A stretch of 14,716 bases of DNA, from contig DCVL01000037.1 in NCBI GenBank assembly GCA_002328035.1, positions 1 to 14,716 on the forward strand, in the 5' to 3' direction. Below, piece by piece: positions 1 to 5,333 of the stretch. The position numbers and the translations under genes were made by a program. The first letter of the stretch is position 1; each line of letters begins with the position of its first letter. This DNA comes from Geobacter sp. UBA2189. Lineage in GTDB: Bacteria > Desulfobacterota > Desulfuromonadia > Geobacterales > Pseudopelobacteraceae. Under the pieces are notes generated by a model. That model did not search any database and had not been told where the DNA came from. It was given only the letters and a program-made list of their open reading frames with translations.

Positions 1-122
1 TGGCATGATTGAGAACGCTACCTAGCACAGTTGGGCTGGATGAAGAAAAGATCCGCGCCTACGTCCGCGACCAAGAGCATTTGGACAAACAAGAGGAACT
101 GGACTTTACCCAAAACACCTAG
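1..122 (+). pseudogene. 3' remnant of IS200/IS605-type (Y1) transposase gene
   Basis: The frame ending with TAG at 120-122 encodes STVGLDEEKIRAYVRDQE followed by an acidic tail ending DFTQNT. From family knowledge, this resembles the C-terminus of IS200/IS605 TnpA single-strand transposases (a V-G-x-D-E-E-x-I-R-x-Y-V-R-x-Q-E pattern just before the stop). The catalytic parts (HUH motif, Tyr) would lie left of the window. The gene looks decayed: there is an in-frame stop at 6-8, and similarity appears to jump frame near base 22, where TAC-CT-AGC reads as though one base is missing. I therefore call it a pseudogene fragment, though a search with the flanking sequence could overturn this. It is followed directly by a hairpin typical of the right end of such elements. 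Confidence 0.55.
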
Positions 123-175
123 CCCCTTTTAGGGGCTTTCCTCAAGCCACCCGCTCTGCGGGTGGTCATGACTTG
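121..175 (+). mobile_element. Putative right end of the IS200/IS605-type element (two hairpins)
   Basis: Two perfect hairpins follow the transposase stop. AGCCCC (121-126) pairs with GGGGCT (132-137) around a 5-base loop. CCACCCGC (147-154) pairs with GCGGGTGG (158-165) around the 3-base loop TCT. The palindrome GTCATGAC (165-172) comes next. IS200/IS605 elements have subterminal imperfect or perfect hairpins instead of inverted repeats, and a GC-rich hairpin just inside the right end is typical. The exact cleavage site cannot be set from one copy; the boundary at about 175 is a guess, based on where the minus-strand ORF starting at 317 stops looking native. Confidence 0.5.
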
Positions 176-317
176 GTACTGGAAACTGTTCTCGTTCAAC
201 TGAGCTTTTGTCAACTTCTTGCTCCCAAACCAAATCATGTGCGCCAGAGTCAGCCGGAGTAAAGTCACGCATCCGCAGTTTGATGTTTTCAACTGCTTTG
301 GAAAAATTATCATTCAT
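129..317 (-). pseudogene. Small ORF truncated by the IS right end
   Basis: A 62-codon minus-strand ORF starts with ATG at 317, preceded by AGGACACCTT (a plausible ribosome binding site), and begins MNDNFSKAVENIKLRMRDF. I do not recognise the family. Codons from about residue 49 onward (173 down to 129) read through the IS right-end hairpins, so the C-terminus is probably not native and the original gene was probably longer. A longer start at 335 exists but lacks a good ribosome binding site. The start codon lies just 6 bases from an attC-like hairpin (323-380), an arrangement typical of integron cassette ORFs. No membrane segment or catalytic motif is visible. Confidence 0.4.
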
Positions 318-322
318 AAGGT

Positions 323-380
323 GTCCTAACGCCATAAGCCTGACCGGCGGTTTTTTGGCCGGTCTTGGCGCTAGTTGGAC
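323..380 (-). other. attC-like imperfect hairpin (site 1)
   Basis: Read on the minus strand, the site opens with GTCCAAC (380-374), a perfect RYYYAAC box, and closes with GTTAGGAC (330-323), which matches GTTRRRY except for the last base. In between, GACCGGC pairs with GCCGGTC (342-348 with 358-364), and GCCA pairs with TGGC further out, separated by unequal unpaired spacers. The segment GGCTTA...GCGTTAG resembles the right half of many integron attC sites. At 58 bp the length fits attC. An ordinary bidirectional terminator is the main alternative, since the loop contains T6. Confidence 0.35.
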
Positions 381-443
381 ATTTTTCGTACTCGTTACTC
401 ATCCGAAATTACATGACTTATGAGTGTTTGTAGTGATTTTTCA

Positions 444-486
444 AAAACGCCGCGAAACCTTGAAATAAAAGGCTTCGCGGCGTTTT
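444..486 (-). terminator. Strong rho-independent terminator of the ATPase-TOPRIM operon
   Basis: AAAACGCCGCGAA (444-456) pairs perfectly with TTCGCGGCGTTTT (474-486), a 13-bp stem. A further CCT/AGG pairing lies inside after a mismatch, with a 9-base loop. On the minus strand the stem runs into a T-rich tract (447-435). It sits 60 bp past the stop of the TOPRIM gene, so it ends that operon. The A-rich left side and T-rich right side would also let it act on plus-strand transcription. Confidence 0.85.
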
Positions 487-545
487 GTTTGTTTCGAATT
501 ATTTCAATTCATAGGTCCCAACGGGGCTCATCAAATTTAGGTCAA

Positions 546-1208
546 TTAGGCATAAATTCCATGTAGCCAATCTATTAACTGTTTTGCTTCACCGGAAGAA
601 AAATCAACTAACTTACCTCCTACAACCCCTTGTAATGCCTGCCCTGGTATTTTTTGCCATGCCATCCATGTTGCCACATCTGCCTTACTTCTATGGATGG
701 GCTTAAATAAAGGCGTTTTCAATTTTTCTACAGCATCCACAGCTGTTTTGAGCAAATCTTTCTGAGTATCAGATATAGAATTTTTGATGAAGTCTTCCAA
801 CAAGCCATCTGATGCATTATTCGGCATTATCCATAAACCAAAGTCAGGCAAACCATCAGAATGTTTGATGCAGTATCCACCAGTTCGAGATTTTAAAGTA
901 GTGCTTACTTTGTAACCGTGATCCTTGAGAATTACGGCTACCTTTTTCAATGTCTCATGAAAGCCTAACCCATCAGCGTCTTTAAAGTCGGCATCAATCA
1001 CCATTGCAAGTCGCCTTATCTGGCCATCACGCATTTGCTCTAGGAGGGTCGGTAAGAGTTTAAGTGCGTTACCCTTGCCACAGCCATCTCCGCAGAAATC
1101 TAACGGACTACCAACTTTCACATTTACACCCAGCCTCCCTTCATAACAAATAGCAGAAAAGAGGCTTTTGTCGGCTTCACCTTCAACCAGCAATATTTTA
1201 TCATTCAT
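546..1208 (-). CDS. TOPRIM / DUF3226-type protein, partner of the AAA ATPase
   Basis: A 220-aa protein with a TOPRIM fold signature: VEGEAD near the N-terminus (Glu9) and IDAD at 71-74, giving the Glu and Asp-x-Asp residues that bind Mg2+ in TOPRIM nucleases and primases. WIMPNN at 127-132, then LLEDF at 136-140, and the later K-x-D-V-A-T-W-M-A-W-Q-K-x-P-G stretch (175-189) match my memory of the DUF3226 family. The start lies 3 bases after the ATPase stop, so the two are translationally linked. In split OLD-family and PARIS systems an ATPase sensor controls a separate TOPRIM effector nuclease; PARIS AriB is DUF4435 rather than DUF3226, so this would be an analogue, not the same system. Nuclease activity and defence role are inferred. 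No signal peptide or membrane helix is seen. Confidence 0.75.
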   Translation of the reverse strand: MNDKILLVEGEADKSLFSAICYEGRLGVNVKVGSPLDFCGDGCGKGNALKLLPTLLEQMRDGQIRRLAMVIDADFKDADGLGFHETLKKVAVILKDHGYKVSTTLKSRTGGYCIKHSDGLPDFGLWIMPNNASDGLLEDFIKNSISDTQKDLLKTAVDAVEKLKTPLFKPIHRSKADVATWMAWQKIPGQALQGVVGGKLVDFSSGEAKQLIDWLHGIYA

Positions 1209-1211
1209 ATG

Positions 1212-2369
1212 TTACCTGACCTCCACATCTGATTGAGTTATGTTGGCCAGTTTTTTTTCATCGAAAATTGTAGCTATTATTTTTCCTTTATCACTTTTGA
1301 GTACACTGCGACCAACTCTAAACAGTACGGCTTCAGCGTTTGTATTTTCTTGTGCAACCTTTGCGAAACTTTCTACGCAGTCCCAACTATGTGTTGTAGC
1401 AAATACCTGAATATCAAGCTTCACAGCTAACTCAAATAATAAGGACCAAATTTGTTGTTGTACGCTGAAGTGTAATCCGTTTTCAAATTCGTCAATTAAT
1501 AAGAAACCGCCTCTTGCTGGCACTATTTTTAAAATTAGTTGCAAAATTCTCAACATACCATCACCCATGCTGTTCAATGGTAAAGCTCTGCTGGAATTCT
1601 TCATTTTAATCTTGGCTGTTCTTCTAATATCTCTAGTGCTATTCGAGTATTTTAAGTCACTTTTAACAAATGCTATATTTTCACATTCGGGTGAAACAAT
1701 TTGCAGCCCTTTGATTACAGTTTCTTCGTAGTCTGTAAACAGTACCTTGTCCCAAATACTTGCCAACTCATCAATTGAAATAAACTGAGTTGGAATGTAT
1801 GCACAAGGGATTGAATCGCTAGATTCTATGGTTCTACGAACAACTAAATTTTTTGATAAATCGTACAACCGTGTAGCTTGGTTTTTAGTGACAGCAATAG
1901 CTTGTTTAATCTCTTGGTCTGTACCAATATTTTCTTTTGATTTTGTAATGATTTTTCTTCTTGGCCGAAGGTATGATTCACCATCATCGCCAGTTATTTC
2001 TTCTTCATACTCAATAAAAAAGGCATGATTGATTTTTAGCACTGTTGGAGATTTCTTTGTTTCTCCAATAAAAATTGCCCCCTTATTATCTTCTGGAAAA
2101 GTTCGTCCAGTAAAAAAATGCTCGTAAGGCAGTTCTTGAAAATCTTCATTCTGAGAACCTTCACCTAGACGGTATTTTTCATCATGTCCTGATGCAATTT
2201 CATTTAATAATCCACGATCAGCATTGCCAGCATAAATCCTGAGTGCCTCTAATACGGAACTTTTTCCAGAGTTGTTTTTTCCGACAATCAAATTCAGTCG
2301 TCCAATTTTGTTAACTTCAAAATCTTCAAAAGCTCTGAAATTATTTATATACAGCGAATTGAGCTTCAT
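1212..2369 (-). CDS. AAA/ABC-type (OLD-like, AAA_15/AAA_21) ATPase
   Basis: A 385-aa SMC/RecF-like ATPase. Walker A is GKNNSGKSS at 30-38, right after the typical N-terminus (L-x-I-N-N-F-R-A-F). The ABC-type signature is NSMGDG at 266-271, Walker B is FLLIDE at 289-294 followed by ENGLH, and the switch histidine is H327 in ATTHS. The insertion between Walker A and the signature (about 60-260) is charged and variable, as in the OLD/AriA group. The family-typical C-terminal TOPRIM domain is absent and is supplied by the next gene, a split-OLD layout. The start is supported by AAGGAG 7 bases upstream. A candidate promoter lies at 2402-2429. The likely role is an ATP-dependent sensor or scaffold for the TOPRIM partner, by analogy with PARIS AriA or Gabija GajA; substrate and trigger are unknown. 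Confidence 0.8.
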   Translation of the reverse strand: MKLNSLYINNFRAFEDFEVNKIGRLNLIVGKNNSGKSSVLEALRIYAGNADRGLLNEIASGHDEKYRLGEGSQNEDFQELPYEHFFTGRTFPEDNKGAIFIGETKKSPTVLKINHAFFIEYEEEITGDDGESYLRPRRKIITKSKENIGTDQEIKQAIAVTKNQATRLYDLSKNLVVRRTIESSDSIPCAYIPTQFISIDELASIWDKVLFTDYEETVIKGLQIVSPECENIAFVKSDLKYSNSTRDIRRTAKIKMKNSSRALPLNSMGDGMLRILQLILKIVPARGGFLLIDEFENGLHFSVQQQIWSLLFELAVKLDIQVFATTHSWDCVESFAKVAQENTNAEAVLFRVGRSVLKSDKGKIIATIFDEKKLANITQSDVEVR

Positions 2370-2401
2370 AGCGTTCTCCTTTATTCTGTCAATTTGCTCA
2401 A

Positions 2402-2429
2402 TTTATATGAATTTCAAATTATCCGCCAA
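2402..2429 (-). promoter_or_regulatory. Candidate sigma70 promoter of the ATPase-TOPRIM operon
   Basis: On the minus strand, TTGGCG (2429-2424) and TATAAA (2407-2402) are separated by 16 bp, a fair -35/-10 pair, about 33 bp before the start codon at 2369. It lies between the attC-like site 2 and the ATPase gene, so the operon may not depend on upstream read-through. This is a judgement by eye only. Confidence 0.4.
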
Positions 2430-2435
2430 TTTTTT

Positions 2436-2503
2436 GTTCAACGGCTTGGCCGGTGACCCGGCGCAGGTTTATCGCGACCGGGTCCACTGGTCTCGTTGGG
2501 AAC
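2436..2503 (-). other. attC-like imperfect hairpin (site 2)
   Basis: The outer boxes are GTTCAAC (2436-2442) and GTTGGGAAC (2495-2503). Read on the minus strand, the site ends in GTTGAAC, a perfect GTTRRRY box, and starts with TCCCAAC, one base off RYYYAAC. Inside, GACCCGG (2455-2461) pairs perfectly with CCGGGTC (2478-2484). CCGGT and ACTGG extend the stem imperfectly, with a single unpaired base, as in the extrahelical bases of attC. It lies in the gap between the kinase stop and the ATPase promoter. An ordinary stem-loop after the kinase gene is the alternative; there is no T-tract to make it a good terminator. Confidence 0.35.
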
Positions 2504-2558
2504 CACCTCTTTTCCCACTCTCATAGGCTGCCCTCTCCGCTTTTCCCCTGATGTTAGT

Positions 2559-3695
2559 CTAAAACGGTATATCGTCTGCGTTTGGCGCGCTCGTTCTATG
2601 GATTCTATTGAGTCGATTTTGAATGTTCAGAAGAAAAATGTCGCGCTTTTCTGAATTGGATTTTTTCAATATCTGGATTATATCGCGAAGTACATAGGTA
2701 CTTAGAATTGGCTTATTGTAGAACCTAAATGATCCACTCACAAATATACGAATAAGGTCGTTAGTATTATGGATTTCATCTTCCAATACGTTTGTTTTGT
2801 AGAGCTGCTCAAGACTGGCTACCGCTCTTGTCATATCGTTATTATACTTTGCTGCTTCATCGATACTAGCAATGGCGCTGATAAGGCTGTCGGCAAAGCT
2901 CTTGTAGGCTTTTCGCTCGTCAAACGAGAACATTTCGTCAAAACTCGTGCTTTGCTCGATCAGTTGGCCCTTTATTTCTCCAAACGACTGAGCCCTCTCC
3001 GAGGGGGCGAGTCTGACCATGCGTTCGAGGATGTGACGATAACTAAATGGAAATGAGAAGGGCTCATTGACGGCTTCAGATAGAATTGCTTCAAAAAGTT
3101 TTCCAACAAAATATATCTCTGTTTTGGAATCGTAGATTCCCGTATCAAAGTCCCGCGGCACTTCACACCACCAGTTAAGACTGATGCTCTTACCTTTGTC
3201 ACTTTCGCTGTAGATCTGCTTTCCAAACCCAAAGTCAATTACTTTGGCCTGCCCATCAACGGAAATCAGCAGGTTTTCATTGCGTATGTCGCGATGCAGA
3301 ATATGGTTAGATTCCAGATACTGAAATGCTTCAATGACCTGCTGGAACACATAGTCTATTTTGCTAGGGTTCTCGATCAGGTACTCAGAAATGTTCTTTC
3401 CCTCGATAAACTCCATTAGAATGTAGCCGGTCTTGAACTCTGGATAGAGGTAGTAGTTGAAGATTCGTACCACGTTTGGATGATTTACGCGGTACATGAC
3501 TTTTATCTCATTCTTGAAGTATTCGTAGTAGTCGTCTTTTATGGCGTCATCATAGGGAGCATATTTCTTGCAAACGAACTGTTCTGCCATCTCTGAGTCA
3601 AAGAGAAGGACTGTTTTTCCGAGCCCTCCGCGTCCCAACTCCTTAATGAGTTTGAAGTCCTTTTGTTTGACAAAAGAAACTATGTCTTTCAGCAT
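2559..3695 (-). CDS. Hanks-type Ser/Thr protein kinase, soluble, with unassigned C-terminal region
   Basis: A 378-aa protein counted from the ATG at 3695. I prefer this start over the ATG at 3701 because GAAAGGG lies 6 bases upstream of it and directly abuts 3701. The kinase motifs are intact: glycine loop GRGGLG at 21-26, ATP-binding lysine in CKK (43-44), alpha-C Glu63, catalytic loop HRDIRNEN at 134-141 (Arg replaces the usual Lys of HRDxK) and DFG at 154-156. The activation segment ends in EVPRDF rather than a clean APE. Residues from about 250 to 378 are charged and helical-looking; I recognise no PASTA, TPR or membrane segment, so the kinase is probably cytosolic. It is transcribed in the same direction as the ATPase-TOPRIM pair but separated by 190 bp and a hairpin. 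Stand-alone kinases of this kind (for example Stk2) can act in anti-phage defence. That role here is inferred from context only. Confidence 0.8.
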   Translation of the reverse strand: MLKDIVSFVKQKDFKLIKELGRGGLGKTVLLFDSEMAEQFVCKKYAPYDDAIKDDYYEYFKNEIKVMYRVNHPNVVRIFNYYLYPEFKTGYILMEFIEGKNISEYLIENPSKIDYVFQQVIEAFQYLESNHILHRDIRNENLLISVDGQAKVIDFGFGKQIYSESDKGKSISLNWWCEVPRDFDTGIYDSKTEIYFVGKLFEAILSEAVNEPFSFPFSYRHILERMVRLAPSERAQSFGEIKGQLIEQSTSFDEMFSFDERKAYKSFADSLISAIASIDEAAKYNNDMTRAVASLEQLYKTNVLEDEIHNTNDLIRIFVSGSFRFYNKPILSTYVLRDIIQILKKSNSEKRDIFLLNIQNRLNRIHRTSAPNADDIPF

Positions 3696-3734
3696 TATCA
3701 TCCCTTTCTTGGTTTAGTCAGCCAACTCGTTAAT

Positions 3735-3818
3735 CTATGGTTTCCCTATATAGGTGACTTGTTACTTATATAGGGTGCTTGTTGCCTATATAAGTAAACC
3801 ATAGGTTGCCTATATAGG
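3735..3818. repeat. Four palindromic CCTATATAGG-type repeats, operator-like
   Basis: CCTATATAGG at 3745-3754, CTTATATAGG at 3765-3774, CCTATATAAG at 3785-3794 and CCTATATAGG at 3809-3818 recur at spacings of exactly 20, 20 and 24 bp. The full version is a perfect 10-bp palindrome. The first three copies are bracketed by a 9-bp inverted repeat, CTATGGTTT (3735-3743) and AAACCATAG (3796-3804). The block lies in the 141-bp gap between the stop of the upstream ORF (3837) and the kinase start (3695), so it most likely holds the kinase promoter with stacked sites for a dimeric regulator on one DNA face. Several TATATA cores could double as -10 elements. Plasmid-type iterons are a less likely alternative, because no Rep gene is near. 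Confidence 0.7.
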
Positions 3819-3836
3819 TGTCTTCTGCCAATGACA

Positions 3837-4181
3837 TTATTCTGTTGCTATTCTTGATTCTAGCTCCGTGCCATGAATCAAACGATACGGCACAAACCAA
3901 ACTTTCAACTGTGGATCCCGCTTTCCACGTATTTTACGAAGTTGCTCACGCAAATCTATTTCATCAAAGGCAACTGAGACAGGTACCACGTCGTCATCCT
4001 TGTATCTTGTGGGCACAGACTTCTCTTCTACCACAATCTCGACAGTTTTCAGGTGGACTCCACGTTTTGGGTCATACCGGTAGCGTACACAGAGCAAAGA
4101 TTCGCCATACTGTTCAACCAATCTCTTGGTTCCTTTTTGTCCTGGCTTTAAATGGTTGTATGATTTCATATCTTTCAGCAT
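3837..4181 (-). CDS. Conserved-looking hypothetical protein, 114 aa
   Basis: The start at 4181 gives a 114-aa basic protein beginning MLKDMKSYNHLKPGQKGTKR; an internal ATG at 4169 (110 aa, starting MKSYNHL) is equally possible, and neither has a strong ribosome binding site. A longer frame up to 4313 has no start context and looks non-native. Visible features are a PGQKGTKRLVEQYG stretch, a following CVRYRYD and a central KTVEIVVEE strand, then an R/K-rich C-terminal half with QLKVWFVPYR. I have the impression of having seen this type of small protein in other Geobacter-like genomes but know no function, so none is claimed. It is codirectional with the kinase and ends 141 bp before it, across the palindromic repeat block. 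Nucleic-acid binding would fit the charge but is a guess. Confidence 0.65.
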   Translation of the reverse strand: MLKDMKSYNHLKPGQKGTKRLVEQYGESLLCVRYRYDPKRGVHLKTVEIVVEEKSVPTRYKDDDVVPVSVAFDEIDLREQLRKIRGKRDPQLKVWFVPYRLIHGTELESRIATE

Positions 4182-4235
4182 GATAAATTCCGTATGATTA
4201 GACTTGGTATGCTTCACAAAATACATTAAAGCAGG

Positions 4236-4250
4236 TATTCCTTGGGAATA
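4236..4250. repeat. Short inverted repeat upstream of the 114-aa ORF
   Basis: TATTCC (4236-4241) and GGAATA (4245-4250) form a perfect inverted repeat around TTG. It lies 55 bp upstream of the start at 4181, in a 400-bp stretch (4182-4594) that otherwise holds only the attC-like hairpin and transposase debris. It could be an operator for the minus-strand gene, but chance is possible at this length. Confidence 0.3.
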
Positions 4251-4309
4251 TACGCATTGTTTGGTAGGCTGTAAAACGATTTTCAGGTGAAAGGAACAGG
4301 AGCACCAAC

Positions 4310-4594
4310 CCAAAAGGGGTCAGCCCTTGACGCGAGACAAAATGCAAAACAAATGATCCAACCAGAAAGTTCGAGCAGCCCAAAAGCTTGCAGGCCAGCC
4401 AAACTCCCGTTGGACTAAAATTAAAAAAGCCCGAATAATGTTCTTTATTTCTGTTCCACCACAGTTTTGTAGTCACATCAAGTATTATGAAAAAATACAG
4501 TGTATTATCCAATCGGCAGATAGGTGAACTGCTTGGCGGAGTGAGTGATTTTGCTGGTGTTAAATGTTGGTCAAGGTGTAATATCTATGCGTAA
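4310..4594 (+). mobile_element. Relic of a RAYT (REP-associated Y1 transposase) element
   Basis: Two traces suggest a collapsed element. First, GGGGTCAGCCCTTGAC at 4316-4331 resembles the terminal sequence I associate with RAYT-type elements in Geobacter-like genomes (GGGGTCAG followed by a CTTGAC-like block). Second, the plus-strand frame from ATG 4487 to TAA 4594 encodes KKYSVLSNRQIGELLGGVSD, which resembles the DnaA-like helix-turn-helix tail of these transposases (S-N-x-x-I-G-E-x-x-G-G-V-S). The HUH/Tyr catalytic domain is missing between them, and the coding trace ends in unrelated sequence. The attC-like hairpin at 4356-4415 lies inside this interval and might instead be part of the element's own REP structure. 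The boundaries are guesses. Confidence 0.4.
4356..4415. other. attC-like imperfect hairpin (site 3)
   Basis: ATCCAAC (4356-4362) and GTTGGAC (4409-4415) both fit the integron core boxes RYYYAAC and GTTRRRY exactly, and pair at 6 of 7 positions. Inside, plus-strand AGTTCG (4369-4374) pairs with CAAACT (4400-4405) through one G-T wobble. A single unpaired base and then a GC-rich imperfect stem toward the loop containing AAGCTT follow, which is the architecture of attC (paired outer box, spacer, inner box with an extrahelical base, variable loop). Its 60-bp length fits. Of the three candidate sites this is the best by box match. A REP-type hairpin of the surrounding transposase relic is the competing reading. 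Confidence 0.4.
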
Positions 4595-4621
4595 ATATTG
4601 TATGTAAGCAGGAGGTGTGCC

Positions 4622-4861
4622 ATGGCACAATCAGCCCGTAAATGTAATTTTATGCTCAAAAATGATGTTGCCGATGAACTGGAGCAGCTTGTTCCACAGG
4701 GGCAGCGAAGCAAACTTGTGAACGAGGCCATTGTCAAGGAGCTTGCCCGTTTCAGGCGAGCGGCACAAACGGAAAAACTGCTTGAGTTGCGTAAGCTGAC
4801 ACCGAAATTGACAACCGGTGAAATTGTGGAAGCGGTCAGGCATGACCGTAGCAGGGGGTAG
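4622..4861 (+). CDS. Ribbon-helix-helix-type antitoxin of a PIN toxin
   Basis: A 79-aa protein started at 4622, with AGGAGG 6 bases upstream; an earlier ATG at 4598 lacks this. The N-terminus RKCNFMLKNDVADELEQL, then RSKLVNEAIVKELARF, has the strand-helix-helix pattern of CopG/MetJ-type DNA-binding antitoxins. The C-terminal third (about 50-79), charged and ending EIVEAVRHDR, would wrap the toxin. Its stop is separated from the toxin start by one base, the usual antitoxin-first arrangement with translational coupling. It probably neutralises the PIN RNase and represses its own promoter; no clear operator is seen upstream because the region is transposase debris. Confidence 0.7.
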   Translation: MAQSARKCNFMLKNDVADELEQLVPQGQRSKLVNEAIVKELARFRRAAQTEKLLELRKLTPKLTTGEIVEAVRHDRSRG

Positions 4862-4862
4862 C

Positions 4863-5291
4863 ATGACTACTCCATGTATGTATGTGCCTGATGCCTCTGT
4901 TATTCTTAAATGGGCGTTTCAGTCTCCTGATGAACAGGATGGAGACAACGCGCTTGTTCTATTGGAACGCTGGCTTGCCGGAAGCTGTTCCTTTATTCTC
5001 CCCAGCCTCTGGATATACGAATGTGGCAATGTTTTGGGGCTTAAAGCGCCTGACAAAGCAGCGGCTGTCATGGATATTTTCATAGGCTACCGTTTTGATG
5101 AATGCCATGTCTCCACAGCCGTTGCAGCAAAGACATTTGAATTAATGCGGGATTACAAAGTTGCGTTTTATGATGCGGTCTACCATGTGGTTGCACTTAA
5201 CAACAACGCCACCCTTATAACCGCTGACGCAGCCTACTACAAAAAAACCAAAAAACTTGGGCATATCATAATGCTGGAAGATTTTGCCTGA
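4863..5291 (+). CDS. PIN-domain (VapC-type) RNase toxin
   Basis: A 142-aa protein started at 4863, where AGGGGG precedes ATG by about 5 bases; a longer frame from 4818 overlaps the antitoxin and is less likely. The acidic PIN residues are in order: Asp10 in VPDAS, Glu53 in IYECGN, Asp104 in FYDAVYH and Asp122 in TADAAY. They form the Mg2+ site of VapC-family endoribonucleases, which cleave tRNA or rRNA. Length is normal for VapC. It is paired with the RHH antitoxin just upstream, and the pair sits at the border between the accessory region and the housekeeping genes, in opposite orientation to the defence-like genes. The specific RNA target cannot be read from sequence. Confidence 0.8.
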   Translation: MTTPCMYVPDASVILKWAFQSPDEQDGDNALVLLERWLAGSCSFILPSLWIYECGNVLGLKAPDKAAAVMDIFIGYRFDECHVSTAVAAKTFELMRDYKVAFYDAVYHVVALNNNATLITADAAYYKKTKKLGHIIMLEDFA

Positions 5292-5333
5292 CCACCCGGG
5301 AGCGCCCATGTCAGAATGAGAAAGGGAAAAGAG

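Noticed and set aside
208..423. 71-codon plus-strand ORF
   Set aside because: It runs antisense to the truncated minus-strand ORF and through the attC-like hairpin; no ribosome binding site or family resemblance.
546..2369. Calling the pair PARIS (ariA/ariB)
   Set aside because: The TOPRIM protein shows DUF3226-like rather than DUF4435-like motifs; without a search only a PARIS/OLD-like label is justified.
2769..3056. Plus-strand ORF inside the kinase gene
   Set aside because: Shadow of the kinase on the opposite strand; the kinase motifs settle the coding strand.
3745..3818. CRISPR-like array
   Set aside because: The repeats are only 10 bp with 10-14 bp between them and are palindromic; this is operator-like, not CRISPR, and no cas gene is present.
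4198..4512. 104-codon minus-strand ORF
   Set aside because: It crosses the attC-like hairpin and the RAYT relic, has no ribosome binding site, and its protein is low-quality hydrophobic sequence.
4500..4621. Integron attI site or intI start near the right end of the array
   Set aside because: No tyrosine-recombinase coding sequence occurs anywhere in the window, and I found no convincing attI-like box in this stretch.
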